Positions 7,900 to 16,838 of a stretch of DNA of 64,000 nt are shown piece after piece (position 1 is the first letter of the stretch; each line of letters opens with the position of its first letter). The position numbers were made by a program, and so were the translations under genes. The notes beneath the pieces are model-generated. The model did no database searches. It was given only the letters and a program-made list of their open reading frames with translations, and was not told the origin of the DNA. This DNA is from Microbacterium sp. SORGH_AS_0428 (GTDB lineage: Bacteria > Actinomycetota > Actinomycetes > Actinomycetales > Microbacteriaceae), in the NCBI RefSeq assembly GCF_031453615.1, contig NZ_JAVIZT010000001.1, positions 744,001 through 808,000 of the forward strand, read 5' to 3'.

Positions 7900-10772
7900 C
7901 GCCGTCCTCCTTCAGCGGTGGCCCGCGCGAGCGCGTCGACACGCACGACCGGCCTCTGCGGCGACGCATCCAGAACGGCTCCGCTGGAGCCGAGGACGAT
8001 CGTGGTTCCTGGCCCGATCGCCCTGACCACGATCTGCGCCAGATCCTGCGCACCGGCTCGGTCGCCGAGGTCGATCGCCACGAGTCCCAAGCCGCTGGTC
8101 GCAGCGACGGCCACGTCGGCGGCCCAGCGTTCGGCGTCGCTCAGCTGTCCCATCGGTGTCCTCTCACTCACGTCGTGCGCCGACGTCCCCGACACGACCG
8201 CCAGCAGTGCGTCGAAGGTCGCTGCGGCACGCATCACCGCCTCGTGCGCCCGGAGGACACCGACGCCCTCAGCGCGAAGGCTTCTACGCAGGTGCTCCGC
8301 CAACGAGCTCGCGTCCGCCCGCTCGGGGGCGGCGGGCACGTACGCGGCGTGCGCGGCCGCCGCCGCCCGTTCGAACGGCAGCAGATACCCGTGGACGACG
8401 AGATCGCCCTCGACATCCGCCGTACGCCCGGCGACGGCGGCCACGAAGCGTGCGGCGACCGCGGTGGGACCTTCCACCAGCACGACCGCTCCGCGCGGCG
8501 CGACGAGATCGGAGACGCCCTCGCCGCCGATGCGCACCCCGTGGGCGAGCACCCCCGCACCGGCGCTCCCGCCGTCCTCACGCCCCGCGAGCCAGGTGCG
8601 CTGCGCCCGCATCCGCTCGACGGCCTCGCCCTCGATGTCGGCGTCGGGCAGCAGCCGGCCGAGCCACGCCGGCAGCCACCATGCCCGGTGGCCGAGCAGC
8701 GCCATGATCGCCGGGATGAGGGTCATCCGCACGACGAAGGCGTCGATCAGCACACCGGCGGCGAGCGCGGTCGCCAGCGGCTGGATGATCGCGTTGCCTC
8801 CCGGCACGAACGAGAAGAACACCGAGAACATGATCAGCGCCGCGGCCGTCACGACCCGGGCCGAGGCGCTGAAACCGCCGAGGACGGCGCCGTGCGCGTC
8901 TCCCGTCGCGGCGTAGTGCTCCCGCATCCGTGAGACGAGGAACACGTGGTAGTCCATCGCCAGGCCGAAGAGCACGGCCATCACGAGGATGGGCAGGAAG
9001 CTGATGACCGGACCGACCTTGCCCACCCCCAGCAGATCCGCTGCCCAGCCCCATTCGAACACCGCGGAGGTCACCCCGAGGGCCGCGGCGACCGACAGCA
9101 GGTAGCCCACCGTGGCCGACAGCGGCACCGCGATCGAGCGGAACATGATCGTCAGCAGCACGAGGCACAGCCCGACCACGACGATGCCGAAGGGCAGCAG
9201 CGCTTCGCCCAGCCGATCGGAGATGTCGATCGCCAACGCCGTCTGCCCCGTGACGGCGTATCCGAAGCCGTGCGCGGCGGCGAAGGCGGGTTCGTCGTCG
9301 CGGAGCGTGCGCACGAGGTCCGTGGTCGCGTCGGAGGAGGGCGAGCTGGCCGGTGTGATGCTGAGCACGGCGAGGTCGACGGCCTCGTTCGTGAAGGCCT
9401 TCGAGACGGCCACGACGTCGGGGACGTCCGAGAAGGCGTCATCGAGTGCGTCGAGCGCGTCCTGCACTTCCAGGGTCCCGGAGATGTCGGCGGTGATCAG
9501 CAGCGGGCCGTTGAACCCGGGGCCGAAGCCCTCGTCGAGCAGGTCGTACGCGATCCGCGCCGGCGACGACGGCGGGTCGTAACCCGCATCCGGCAGGGTC
9601 AGTCGCAGGCTCAGCGCGGGAGTCGCGACCACCATCAGAGCGATCACGACCACCCCGATCGTGGCCACCGGCGTCCGGGTCGCGAGCCGCACCCAGCCCG
9701 CCGGTCGTGAGGAGCGCGTCCTCGAGCGGTGCCGCACCCGCGGACGCACCGCCCGGCCCAGAACCGCGAGCACCGCCGGGAGGAGCGTGACGGCGACCGC
9801 CAGCGCGGCGAGCACCGCACCCGCCGCCCCCAGGCCCATGACGGTGAGGAAGGGGATCCCCGCGACGGCGAGACCGAGCAGCGCGATCATGACCGTGAGC
9901 CCCGCGAACACGACGGCGGTTCCGGCGGTCGCGATCGCGACGGCGATCGACTCGCGCGCATCCATCCCCTCGGCCAGCTGCGCCCTGTGGCGCGAGACGA
10001 TCAGCAACGCGTAGTCGATGCCGACGGCCAGTCCGAGCATGGTCGCCAGCAGCGGCGCCGTGGACGAGACCGGGGCGAAGGCCGCGACGATGAGGATCGA
10101 GCTGGACGCGACGGTGACGCCGATGACGGCCGTCACCAGCGGTACGCCCGCGGCCACGACGGCGCCGAAGGTGATCGCCAGCACGACGAACGCGATCGCC
10201 ATGCCGGCGATCTCCGTCCAGTCCACACCGCCCTGCGCGCTCGCCACCAGCCCCGAATACGCCAGTGTCGCGCCGCCGGATGCGGCCGGCTGCGCGGCCT
10301 CCTCGATCGCCGCGACGAGGCTGTCGTCGATGTCGGTGGCGGCGACGCTCAGCTGCACGGTGATGAAGGCCATCTCGCCGGTGCGCGAGATCTGCGCGGG
10401 TTCGCCGGAGGATGCGGGGGTGGCACCGGATGCGGACATCGCGACCGGACACGTGACGCCCGCCACGTCCTCGACCGTCGCGAGGTGCTCGCACGCCGTC
10501 GCGATCGCGTCCGACTGGGCCGTGACCGGGGTCCCGCTGGGCGCGACGATCACGACGCGCGCGCTCGCGCCGCTCAGCTGCGGCAGGCGCTGCTGAAGCT
10601 GATCGAGAGCCTGCTGCGACGGCGTACCGGGGATCTCGAACGTCGATGCGAGCGTGCCGCCGAGCGCCTGCGACAGCGCCCCGCCGCCGAGCGCGAGCAC
10701 GAGCCAGGCCGCGATGACGGCCCAGCGCCAGCGCACGGCGAAGCGGCCCACGCGGAAAAGAAACGATGACAT
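7896..10772 (-). CDS. MMPL-family RND transporter with C-terminal degenerate ABC-ATPase-like domain
   Basis: The protein has 958 aa starting at MSSFLFRVGRF; the ATG at 10772 is preceded by a GGAAGG site, and further upstream codons look non-coding. Residues 1-720 form a standard MMPL permease: two 6-TM halves, each with a large periplasmic loop and the conserved GIDYALLIVSRHR and AMDYHVFLVSRMR segments. Residues about 721-958 are not part of normal MMPL proteins. They show an order resembling an ABC nucleotide-binding domain: VVLVEGPTAVAARFVAAVAG at the Walker A place without the GKS/T lysine, then GDLVVHGYLLP, then GQLSDAERWAADVAVA at the signature position, then LVAIDLGD at Walker B. It is probably catalytically dead. 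It is operonic with the YhgE gene. Confidence 0.9.
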   Translation of the reverse strand: MSSFLFRVGRFAVRWRWAVIAAWLVLALGGGALSQALGGTLASTFEIPGTPSQQALDQLQQRLPQLSGASARVVIVAPSGTPVTAQSDAIATACEHLATVEDVAGVTCPVAMSASGATPASSGEPAQISRTGEMAFITVQLSVAATDIDDSLVAAIEEAAQPAASGGATLAYSGLVASAQGGVDWTEIAGMAIAFVVLAITFGAVVAAGVPLVTAVIGVTVASSSILIVAAFAPVSSTAPLLATMLGLAVGIDYALLIVSRHRAQLAEGMDARESIAVAIATAGTAVVFAGLTVMIALLGLAVAGIPFLTVMGLGAAGAVLAALAVAVTLLPAVLAVLGRAVRPRVRHRSRTRSSRPAGWVRLATRTPVATIGVVVIALMVVATPALSLRLTLPDAGYDPPSSPARIAYDLLDEGFGPGFNGPLLITADISGTLEVQDALDALDDAFSDVPDVVAVSKAFTNEAVDLAVLSITPASSPSSDATTDLVRTLRDDEPAFAAAHGFGYAVTGQTALAIDISDRLGEALLPFGIVVVGLCLVLLTIMFRSIAVPLSATVGYLLSVAAALGVTSAVFEWGWAADLLGVGKVGPVISFLPILVMAVLFGLAMDYHVFLVSRMREHYAATGDAHGAVLGGFSASARVVTAAALIMFSVFFSFVPGGNAIIQPLATALAAGVLIDAFVVRMTLIPAIMALLGHRAWWLPAWLGRLLPDADIEGEAVERMRAQRTWLAGREDGGSAGAGVLAHGVRIGGEGVSDLVAPRGAVVLVEGPTAVAARFVAAVAGRTADVEGDLVVHGYLLPFERAAAAAHAAYVPAAPERADASSLAEHLRRSLRAEGVGVLRAHEAVMRAAATFDALLAVVSGTSAHDVSERTPMGQLSDAERWAADVAVAATSGLGLVAIDLGDRAGAQDLAQIVVRAIGPGTTIVLGSSGAVLDASPQRPVVRVDALARATAEGGRR
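7899..8570 (-). other. Pseudo-ABC nucleotide-binding domain (part of the MMPL protein)
   Basis: This marks the codons for residues about 735-958 of the MMPL protein. They follow the ABC ATPase order (beta strand-P-loop-alpha1, Q-loop region AAYVPAAPE, signature LSDAERWA, Walker B VAIDLGD, H-loop region TTIVLGSS), but the Walker A Lys, the catalytic Glu and the signature Gly are missing. Recognition is by eye and needs a profile or structure search. Confidence 0.55.
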
Positions 10773-10877
10773 CCCCAGACGCCCTTCCCCAGGCACGCGC
10801 ATCATCGCGCGCACGTGCTCAGGGTAGCGGCACCGTTTCCGTGCGCCACAGCATGTGACGCACGGGCGACGGGGAAC

Positions 10878-13397
10878 TCAGTCGCGCAGGACGGCTCCGA
10901 ACCGCTCAGCGGCCACAGCCACGCCCGCGAGCTTCGCGTCGGTGGCCTCCGCCGAGGTCAGCGTGCGGTCGTCCGCGCGGAACCGCAAGGCGAACGTCAG
11001 GCTCTTCGAGCCCTCGTCCACCCCCTGGCCCCGGTAGTCGTCCACGAGCCGCGCCGACTCGAGCAGGGCTCCGGCTCCGTCGACGAGCGCTGCACGCACA
11101 TCGGCGGCCGCGACGTCGGCGGGAACCACGAGCGAGACGTCCTGCGTCGCCGCGGGATAGCCCGACAGCGACGCGGCGACGACACGCGAGCCCGCGGTCT
11201 CGACGAGGAGATCGAGATCGAGCTCGGCCACCGTGATGCGGCCGGGAAGGTCGGCGGCCTCGGAGACGGCGGGAAGCAGCTCCCCCACGTACCCGACGGC
11301 GGTGTCTGCGACCGAGACGATGCCGGTGCGACCCGGGTGCAGGGCGGCACGCCGGCCTTGCGCGATCGTCACCTCGACACCCGCTGCGGCCGCGATCACG
11401 CGCACCGCGTCGAGCGCCTCGCTGAGTCCCGCGGCCTCCGCGGAACGCCCGGGCTGCTTGGGCGCGACGGCGCCCGCCACGAGGACGGCCACGTGGCGGC
11501 GCTGCGGCGGGATAGAGCCGTCCAGCTGCGCGAGCGTCGCCGCATCCGGGCGCACCGCCAGCGGCGGGACGAACGAGGTGCCATCGGTGACGCCGGGTTC
11601 GGGAAGGAACACCGACCCCGCCTCGAACAGGCTCAGATCCACCAGTCCGCGCGCGACGTTGCGGTGCGCGACCTGGAGCAGGCCCGGCACCAGGGAGCGG
11701 CGGAGATACGCCGCCTGCGAGTCGAGCGCATTGGCGAGCTTGATGCTCGGCACAGAGGACCCGTCGACGCTGCCGTGGAGGTCGTTCTGCTCACGCGCGA
11801 CGAACGGGAACGACGGCGTCTCGACGTAGCCCGCGGCGGCGAGCGCGTTCGAGACGCGGCGCCGACCCTGCTGCGCCGGTGTCCAGCCGCGTCCCGAGGG
11901 GGCGACCGGGAGCACGGAGGGAATGCGGTCGTATCCCTCGATGCGGGCGACCTCCTCCGCGAGCGTCCACGCGTCGGTCAGGTCGGGGCGCCACGTCGGC
12001 GCGTCGACGAACCACATCGAACCGGTGTCATGCACCGTGGCGCCGATCAGCTCGAGGGCGGCGACGATCTGCTCACGCGTGTAGTCGACGCCGATGAGGC
12101 CCGGCACGAAGTCGTACTCGAGCGCGATCGCCTCGCGCTCCAGTTCCGCCCCGAGCGCCGCGCCGGTCGCGTCGGCGGTGCCGCCGGCATACTGCACCAT
12201 GAGCTCGACCACGCGCTGGGCGGCCGCGTACGGGACCGCCGGGTCCACTCCGCGTTCGAAGCGGCGCGAGGCCTCCGACGGCAGCTTGTGGCGACGGGCC
12301 GTGCGGGCGATCGAGATCTGATCGAAGATCGCCGCCTCGATCAGCACGTTCGTCGTGGCATCGCTCATCTCGGTGGCGGCACCGCCCATGACGCCGGCGA
12401 GGCCGATGGGACCCGAGTCGTCGGTGATCAGCAGGTCCTCGGCGTCCAGCGTGCGAACGGTCCCGTCGAGGGTCTCGAGCTTCTCCCCCGCCTGAGCCCG
12501 GCGCACGGTGATCCCGCCGGTCAGCTTGTCGAGGTCGTACCCGTGGATCGGGTTGCCGAGCTCGAGCATGACGTAGTTGGTGATGTCGATCAGGATGCCG
12601 AGCGAGCGGATGCCGGCGAGGGTCAGACGCGTGATCATCCACGGCGGCGTGGGTCGCGAGGCGTCGACGCCCCGCACGACGCGGGCGACGAACTCCGTGA
12701 CACCCGCGCGGCCGCGGATCGGGTTCTCATCGGACACGGCGAGCGGGAAGCCCGTCCCCGGCTCGTCGAGCGGGCGCTCGGCGGGGTCGCGGAAGGCGGC
12801 GCCGGTCGCGTGCGAGTACTCGCGGGCCGCGCCGCGGATCGAGAGCGCGTAACCGCGATCCGGGGTCACGTTGATGTCGACGGCGATGTCGTCGAGACCC
12901 AGCAACGAGATCGCATCGGTTCCGACGGGCGCGTCGATGCCGAGCTCGACGAGGCGAAGGATGCCGGAGTGCTCGCTGCCGAGCCCCAGCTCCTTCGCCG
13001 AGGCGATCATGCCGTCGGACACGTGGCCGTAGGTCTTGCGTGCCGCGATCGGGAAGGGACCGGGAAGCACCGAGCCGGGCAGGGTCACGACGACCTTGTC
13101 ACCGGGGAAGAAGTTGCGGGCGCCGCAGACGATGCCATGGACATCGGCTCCGCCGTCGGCCGCCGTCTCACCCTCGGGCGCGACGCGCACCTGACACCAC
13201 CGGATCGTCTTGCCGTTGGACTGCGGCTCCTCCTCGAACGAGAGCACTTCGCCCACGACGATCGGCCCCTGCAGCTCGAACCGGTGGACGTCCTCCTCCT
13301 CGAACCCGACGCGCACGAAGGCGGCCAGCACGTCCTCGGGAGTGGCCTGGGCAGAAACCTCGACGAACTCACGCAACCACGACAGCGGAACGCGCAT
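10878..13397 (-). CDS. pheT: Phenylalanine--tRNA ligase beta subunit
   Basis: The beta chain of the alpha2-beta2 synthetase, 839 aa, which is normal. The N-terminus MRVPLSWLREFVE, the tRNA-binding (EMAP-like) domain with VGEVLSFEE, the B3/B4 editing region, the B5 domain and the C-terminal anticodon-binding ferredoxin-like domain (FAL RFRADDRTLT region) are all present. The start is the ATG at 13397, which overlaps the pheS stop (TGATG); a GTG one codon upstream is also possible. It forms an operon with pheS. Confidence 0.97.
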   Translation of the reverse strand: MRVPLSWLREFVEVSAQATPEDVLAAFVRVGFEEEDVHRFELQGPIVVGEVLSFEEEPQSNGKTIRWCQVRVAPEGETAADGGADVHGIVCGARNFFPGDKVVVTLPGSVLPGPFPIAARKTYGHVSDGMIASAKELGLGSEHSGILRLVELGIDAPVGTDAISLLGLDDIAVDINVTPDRGYALSIRGAAREYSHATGAAFRDPAERPLDEPGTGFPLAVSDENPIRGRAGVTEFVARVVRGVDASRPTPPWMITRLTLAGIRSLGILIDITNYVMLELGNPIHGYDLDKLTGGITVRRAQAGEKLETLDGTVRTLDAEDLLITDDSGPIGLAGVMGGAATEMSDATTNVLIEAAIFDQISIARTARRHKLPSEASRRFERGVDPAVPYAAAQRVVELMVQYAGGTADATGAALGAELEREAIALEYDFVPGLIGVDYTREQIVAALELIGATVHDTGSMWFVDAPTWRPDLTDAWTLAEEVARIEGYDRIPSVLPVAPSGRGWTPAQQGRRRVSNALAAAGYVETPSFPFVAREQNDLHGSVDGSSVPSIKLANALDSQAAYLRRSLVPGLLQVAHRNVARGLVDLSLFEAGSVFLPEPGVTDGTSFVPPLAVRPDAATLAQLDGSIPPQRRHVAVLVAGAVAPKQPGRSAEAAGLSEALDAVRVIAAAAGVEVTIAQGRRAALHPGRTGIVSVADTAVGYVGELLPAVSEAADLPGRITVAELDLDLLVETAGSRVVAASLSGYPAATQDVSLVVPADVAAADVRAALVDGAGALLESARLVDDYRGQGVDEGSKSLTFALRFRADDRTLTSAEATDAKLAGVAVAAERFGAVLRD

Positions 13398-14443
13398 CAC
13401 ACCACCATCCCGAACTGCTCGCTGAATCGCACATCACCCTCGGCCATGTCCCTCATGTCCTGGACGTCGCTGCGGAACATGAGGGTCCGCTCGATACCCA
13501 TGCCGAAGGCGAAGCCGGAGTACTCCTGCGGGTCGATGCCCGCCGCGCGCAGCACGTTGGGGTTGACCATGCCGCACCCTCCCCACTCGATCCAGCGCGC
13601 GCCGCCCTTGAAGGTCGGGTGCCAGAGGTCGAGCTCGGCGCTGGGTTCGGTGAAGGGGAAGTAGTTGGCACGGAAGCGCGTCTTGGCCTCCGGCCCGAAG
13701 AGCTGGCGCGCGACGTGGTCGAGCGTGCCCTTCAGGTGCGCCATCGTGATCCCCTTGTCGATGACGAGTCCTTCGAACTGGCTGAAGACCGGAAGGTGGG
13801 TGGCATCGAACTCGTCGGTGCGGTAGACCCGGCCGGGGCACACGACGTAGATCGGCAGCTCGCGCTCGAGCATCGACCGCACCTGCACGGGGCTCGTGTG
13901 GGTGCGCATGACGAGGTGGCGATCGACCGGGTCGACGAAGAACGTGTCCTGCATCTGACGCGCGGGGTGATCGACGTCGAAGTTGAGCGCGTCGAAATTG
14001 AACCACTCGTGCTCGAGCTCCGGCCCTTCGGCGATCTCCCACCCCATTCCGACGAAGATGTCGCCGATCTGCTCCTGCAGGAGGGTGAGCGGATGCCGCG
14101 CGCCCACGCGCGTGCGGGTGGGAACCGCCGTGATGTCGACCCGCTCGGCTTCGAGACGCGCCGCCGTCTCCGCCGTCTCGATCTCCGCCTCGCGGGCGGC
14201 GAGCGCCTGGTTCACCCGGCCCCGTGCCTGACCGACGAGCTTGCCGAACTCGGCCTTGCGCTCGTTCGGGACGTCGCGGAGACGGGCGTTCAGCCGCGCG
14301 AGCGGCGAGCCCTCCCCGGCGTGGGCACTGCGCGCGGCTTTGAGGGCGGCGGAGTCGGCGGCTGCGGCGATGGCGGCCAGGGCCTCGTCGACCGCGGTGC
14401 TCACCGCATCGGGAGTGATCTCGTTCTGGGGTGCGTCGGACAC
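13397..14443 (-). CDS. pheS: Phenylalanine--tRNA ligase alpha subunit
   Basis: The catalytic class-II alpha subunit, 348 aa. It has an N-terminal coiled-coil for tRNA binding (residues about 10-85), motif 2 (GRVYRTDEFDATHLPVF) and motif 3 (GFAFGMGIERTLM). The GTG start at 14443 has no Shine-Dalgarno sequence, but TAGACT at 14452-14457 (minus strand) lies 8 nt upstream and can act as a -10 for a nearly leaderless mRNA. The gene follows the bioQ-like regulator by only 11 bp, so read-through from there is also possible. Confidence 0.97.
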   Translation of the reverse strand: MSDAPQNEITPDAVSTAVDEALAAIAAAADSAALKAARSAHAGEGSPLARLNARLRDVPNERKAEFGKLVGQARGRVNQALAAREAEIETAETAARLEAERVDITAVPTRTRVGARHPLTLLQEQIGDIFVGMGWEIAEGPELEHEWFNFDALNFDVDHPARQMQDTFFVDPVDRHLVMRTHTSPVQVRSMLERELPIYVVCPGRVYRTDEFDATHLPVFSQFEGLVIDKGITMAHLKGTLDHVARQLFGPEAKTRFRANYFPFTEPSAELDLWHPTFKGGARWIEWGGCGMVNPNVLRAAGIDPQEYSGFAFGMGIERTLMFRSDVQDMRDMAEGDVRFSEQFGMVV

Positions 14444-14454
14444 GGTGATCGAGT

Positions 14455-15087
14455 CTACCGGCGCGCTGAGGGCTCCGAAGCGGCCGGGAGATCCGCTGCC
14501 GCGGTGATGAGTGCGAGCGCGGCGGCGAAGGGATCCGGTCGCCGGCTCGTCACGCCATCCGGTGTGAGAGCGGCCTCGCGGGCGGCGACCCCGAAGGCGT
14601 CGGCTGCGGTGCGCTGCTGCTCATGGAAGGTGTACCCGACGACGAAGTGCGTGACCGCGTCGGCCACGACCTGCGGCGCGTGCCCCGCATCCGGATAGCG
14701 CTCGGCGAGCACCAGGTGAAGGGGCGATTGCACCAGGCCGAGCGCAAGAGAGCTGGACACGACCTCGGCGCCGTCACGATGCGCGAGCAGACGGTCGTGA
14801 AGCCGCTCCCCCAGCACGCGCGCAGCCTCGCCCAGCTGCCGTGTCGCGCCGGTCTCACGGTCTGCGCCCACGGGAGCGAGGATGCGGGCGCTGACAGCGG
14901 CGAGCAGTTCCTGCTTGTTCTCCACGTGCCAGTAGAGGGCGCTGGGCTGAACGCCGAGCTCGTCCGCGAGCCGGCGCATCGACAGATCGGGCAGCCCGAC
15001 GCGATCCAGCAGCGCGAGAGCCGCATCCACGACGTCCGTCTTCGAGCGACGGGGCGCGCGCAGGGAGTTTGAGCCGTCGGCCGTCAT
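14455..15087 (-). CDS. bioQ: TetR-family biotin regulator, BioQ-like
   Basis: A 210-aa TetR repressor. The helix-turn-helix is in residues about 18-62 (LSMRRLADELGVQPSALYWHVENKQELL) and the C-terminal ligand domain is TetR_C-like. It is divergent from bioY with only 51 bp between the starts, and that gap holds two palindromes TGAAC-N3-GTTCA. The described BioQ operators of actinobacteria have this form, so BioQ is the best assignment; identity rests on context rather than a database match. The mRNA is probably leaderless: TACAGT (15094-15099) is 6 nt before the ATG and there is no Shine-Dalgarno sequence. Confidence 0.82.
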   Translation of the reverse strand: MTADGSNSLRAPRRSKTDVVDAALALLDRVGLPDLSMRRLADELGVQPSALYWHVENKQELLAAVSARILAPVGADRETGATRQLGEAARVLGERLHDRLLAHRDGAEVVSSSLALGLVQSPLHLVLAERYPDAGHAPQVVADAVTHFVVGYTFHEQQRTAADAFGVAAREAALTPDGVTSRRPDPFAAALALITAAADLPAASEPSARR

Positions 15088-15101
15088 GCGGGTACTGTAC
15101 C

Positions 15102-15129
15102 TGAACAGTGTTCACATGAACGCCGTTCA
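15102..15129. promoter_or_regulatory. Tandem BioQ-type operators
   Basis: Two perfect 13-bp palindromes lie side by side: TGAACAGTGTTCA at 15102-15114 and TGAACGCCGTTCA at 15117-15129, centred 15 bp apart. The second runs into the bioY Shine-Dalgarno AGGAGG, and the first sits next to the bioQ -10 element. One regulator bound here would shut both divergent units, giving autoregulation plus control of bioY-bioN. Confidence 0.85.
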
Positions 15130-15138
15130 GGAGGATCC

Positions 15139-15744
15139 ATGACCGCGCTCGCCCCTTCGGTGCGCCGCCGACTCGACGCCACCGACATCGCCAGAGCCGG
15201 CGTTTTCGCCGCCGTCATCGCCGTGCTCGGCGTGCCCGGCGCATTCACCATCTTCGGCGCGGTGCCCATCACCGCCCAGACGCTCGGTGTCATGCTCGCC
15301 GGCGCCATCCTCGGCCCCGCCGTCGGGGCGCTCTCGGTCACGGCGGTGCTGGCCCTGGTCGCCGCAGGCCTCCCGCTCCTCGCGGGCGGACGGGGTGGGA
15401 TCGGCGTCTTCTTCGGACCCACGGGCGGCTACCTGCTCGGGTGGATCGTCGGGGTCGTGATCATCGGACTCATCGTGCACGCCGCCGGACGCCGGCCGGT
15501 GTGGTGGCGCACCTTCCTCGGCACCCTGGTGGGCGGCGTGCTCGTGGTCTACGCCGTCGGCGTCCCGGTGCAGGCCCTCGTGCTGCGGATCGGACTCGGC
15601 GAGGCAGCGCTGTCGAGCCTCGTGTTCCTGCCGGGCGATCTCCTCAAGGTGGTCGCCACGACGTTGATCGTCGGCACCCTCGTGCGCGGATATCCGCGAG
15701 CCTTCCGGCGTCAGTGGCGCTCTCTGCCGGCCACCGCCGCGTGA
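15139..15744 (+). CDS. bioY: Biotin ECF transporter substrate-binding S component
   Basis: An integral membrane S-component of 201 aa with six predicted membrane helices. The N-terminal family pattern is a hydrophobic segment followed by PITAQTLGVMLAGAILGP, and GRGGIGVFFGPTGGYLLGW carries the conserved biotin-binding loop. A strong AGGAGG lies 5-6 nt before the ATG. It is the first gene of a plus-strand operon whose last two genes are the A and T modules, so this is a complete ECF biotin importer of the dedicated BioMNY type. Confidence 0.95.
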   Translation: MTALAPSVRRRLDATDIARAGVFAAVIAVLGVPGAFTIFGAVPITAQTLGVMLAGAILGPAVGALSVTAVLALVAAGLPLLAGGRGGIGVFFGPTGGYLLGWIVGVVIIGLIVHAAGRRPVWWRTFLGTLVGGVLVVYAVGVPVQALVLRIGLGEAALSSLVFLPGDLLKVVATTLIVGTLVRGYPRAFRRQWRSLPATAA

Positions 15745-16838
15745 GCGGCGTCGTCGTCCCGATCGAGGCGGGTGACGCCTCCTCGCGCCTCGAACAGCTG
15801 AGACGATCGGGCCAGGTTCCCCTCGTGCTCGATAAACGCTGGCCCGCACAGGTGCGCGCCGGCATCCTCTCGCTCCTCGCGCGCACTCCCCTTCCCGCGG
15901 GCGCAGAGTGGGCAGCTCTGACATCCGGCAGCTCGGCCGCGCCTCGCGTCGTGGTGCGCACGCATGCGTCCTGGGCGAGCTCGTTCCCCGCGGTGGAGCG
16001 GCTGCTCGGCACGCGGCCCGGAGACGCCGTGCTGCTGCCGGCGCCGCCGAGCTCGTCGCTCACGCTCTTCTCCTTGGCCCATGCTCTGGCCGGCGGCCCA
16101 GCACCCGAGTTTGCCGCCACCAGCTCCCGCGCGACCCTCTTCCACGGAACCCCCACCCACTTCGGCGCGATCCTCGCCTCGGACGGCGCCCCGCAGCTGC
16201 GTGCGGCGCTCGTCGGAGGGATGACGCTGCCGGCCGACATCCGCGCCGAAGCCCTTGCCCGCGGCATCCGCGTCGTGGAGTACTACGGCGCAGCGGAGCT
16301 GTCGTTCGTGGCATACGACGATGACGGGAGAGGTCTGCGCGCGTTCCCCGGCGTCGAGATCGCGGTGCGCGACGAGGTCATCTGGGCCCGCTCTCCGTAC
16401 AGCGCGCTCGGCTACCTCGGCGAGCCCGGTCCGCTCCGGCGCGATGGCGAGTGGGTCAGCGTCGGCGACCGCGGGGAGCTCGAGGATGGCAGGCTGCGGG
16501 TGGCGGGACGCGAGGACGAGGCGATCCAGACGGCGGGCGCCACGGTCATCCCGTCGGAGATCGAGCGGACCCTACGCACCCTGGACGGCGTCGCGGATGT
16601 CGCCGTGGTCGGCCTGCCCGCACCCGGCGTCGGCCGGCTCGTGGCCGCCCTCATCGAACCCGTGCGACCCGGCTGCCTGGATGCGGCGATGCTCCGCGCC
16701 GCGGCATCACACCTCTTCGCGCCGGCGCACCGGCCGCGTCTGTGGTTCGCGGGTACGATCGCCCGCACCTCGTCCGGCAAGATCGCCCGCGCCGAGGTGG
16801 AGCGACAACTGTCGTCGGGAGAGGTGCCCCGTGTCTGA
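15741..16838 (+). CDS. Compact MenE-like acyl-CoA ligase (AMP-binding)
   Basis: A 365-aa member of the ANL adenylating superfamily. The A3 P-loop TSGSSAAPR is already at residues 61-69, so about 100 residues of the usual N-domain are missing, as in short actinobacterial MenE. Later motifs are present: YYGAAELSFV (A5), GDRGELEDGRLRVAGREDEAIQTAG (A7/A8) and the A10 lysine in ARTSSGKIAR. The GTG start overlaps the bioY stop (GTGA). The substrate is unknown. Its place inside a biotin uptake operon suggests a biotin- or pimelate-related acid, which is inference. Confidence 0.85.
   Translation: MSGVVVPIEAGDASSRLEQLRRSGQVPLVLDKRWPAQVRAGILSLLARTPLPAGAEWAALTSGSSAAPRVVVRTHASWASSFPAVERLLGTRPGDAVLLPAPPSSSLTLFSLAHALAGGPAPEFAATSSRATLFHGTPTHFGAILASDGAPQLRAALVGGMTLPADIRAEALARGIRVVEYYGAAELSFVAYDDDGRGLRAFPGVEIAVRDEVIWARSPYSALGYLGEPGPLRRDGEWVSVGDRGELEDGRLRVAGREDEAIQTAGATVIPSEIERTLRTLDGVADVAVVGLPAPGVGRLVAALIEPVRPGCLDAAMLRAAASHLFAPAHRPRLWFAGTIARTSSGKIARAEVERQLSSGEVPRV

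Noticed and set aside
10815-13664. Very long open frame (949 codons) on the plus strand opposite pheT
   Set aside because: It is the GC-rich antisense shadow of pheT/pheS; composition is Arg/His/Asp-rich with no domain character, while pheT is unmistakable.
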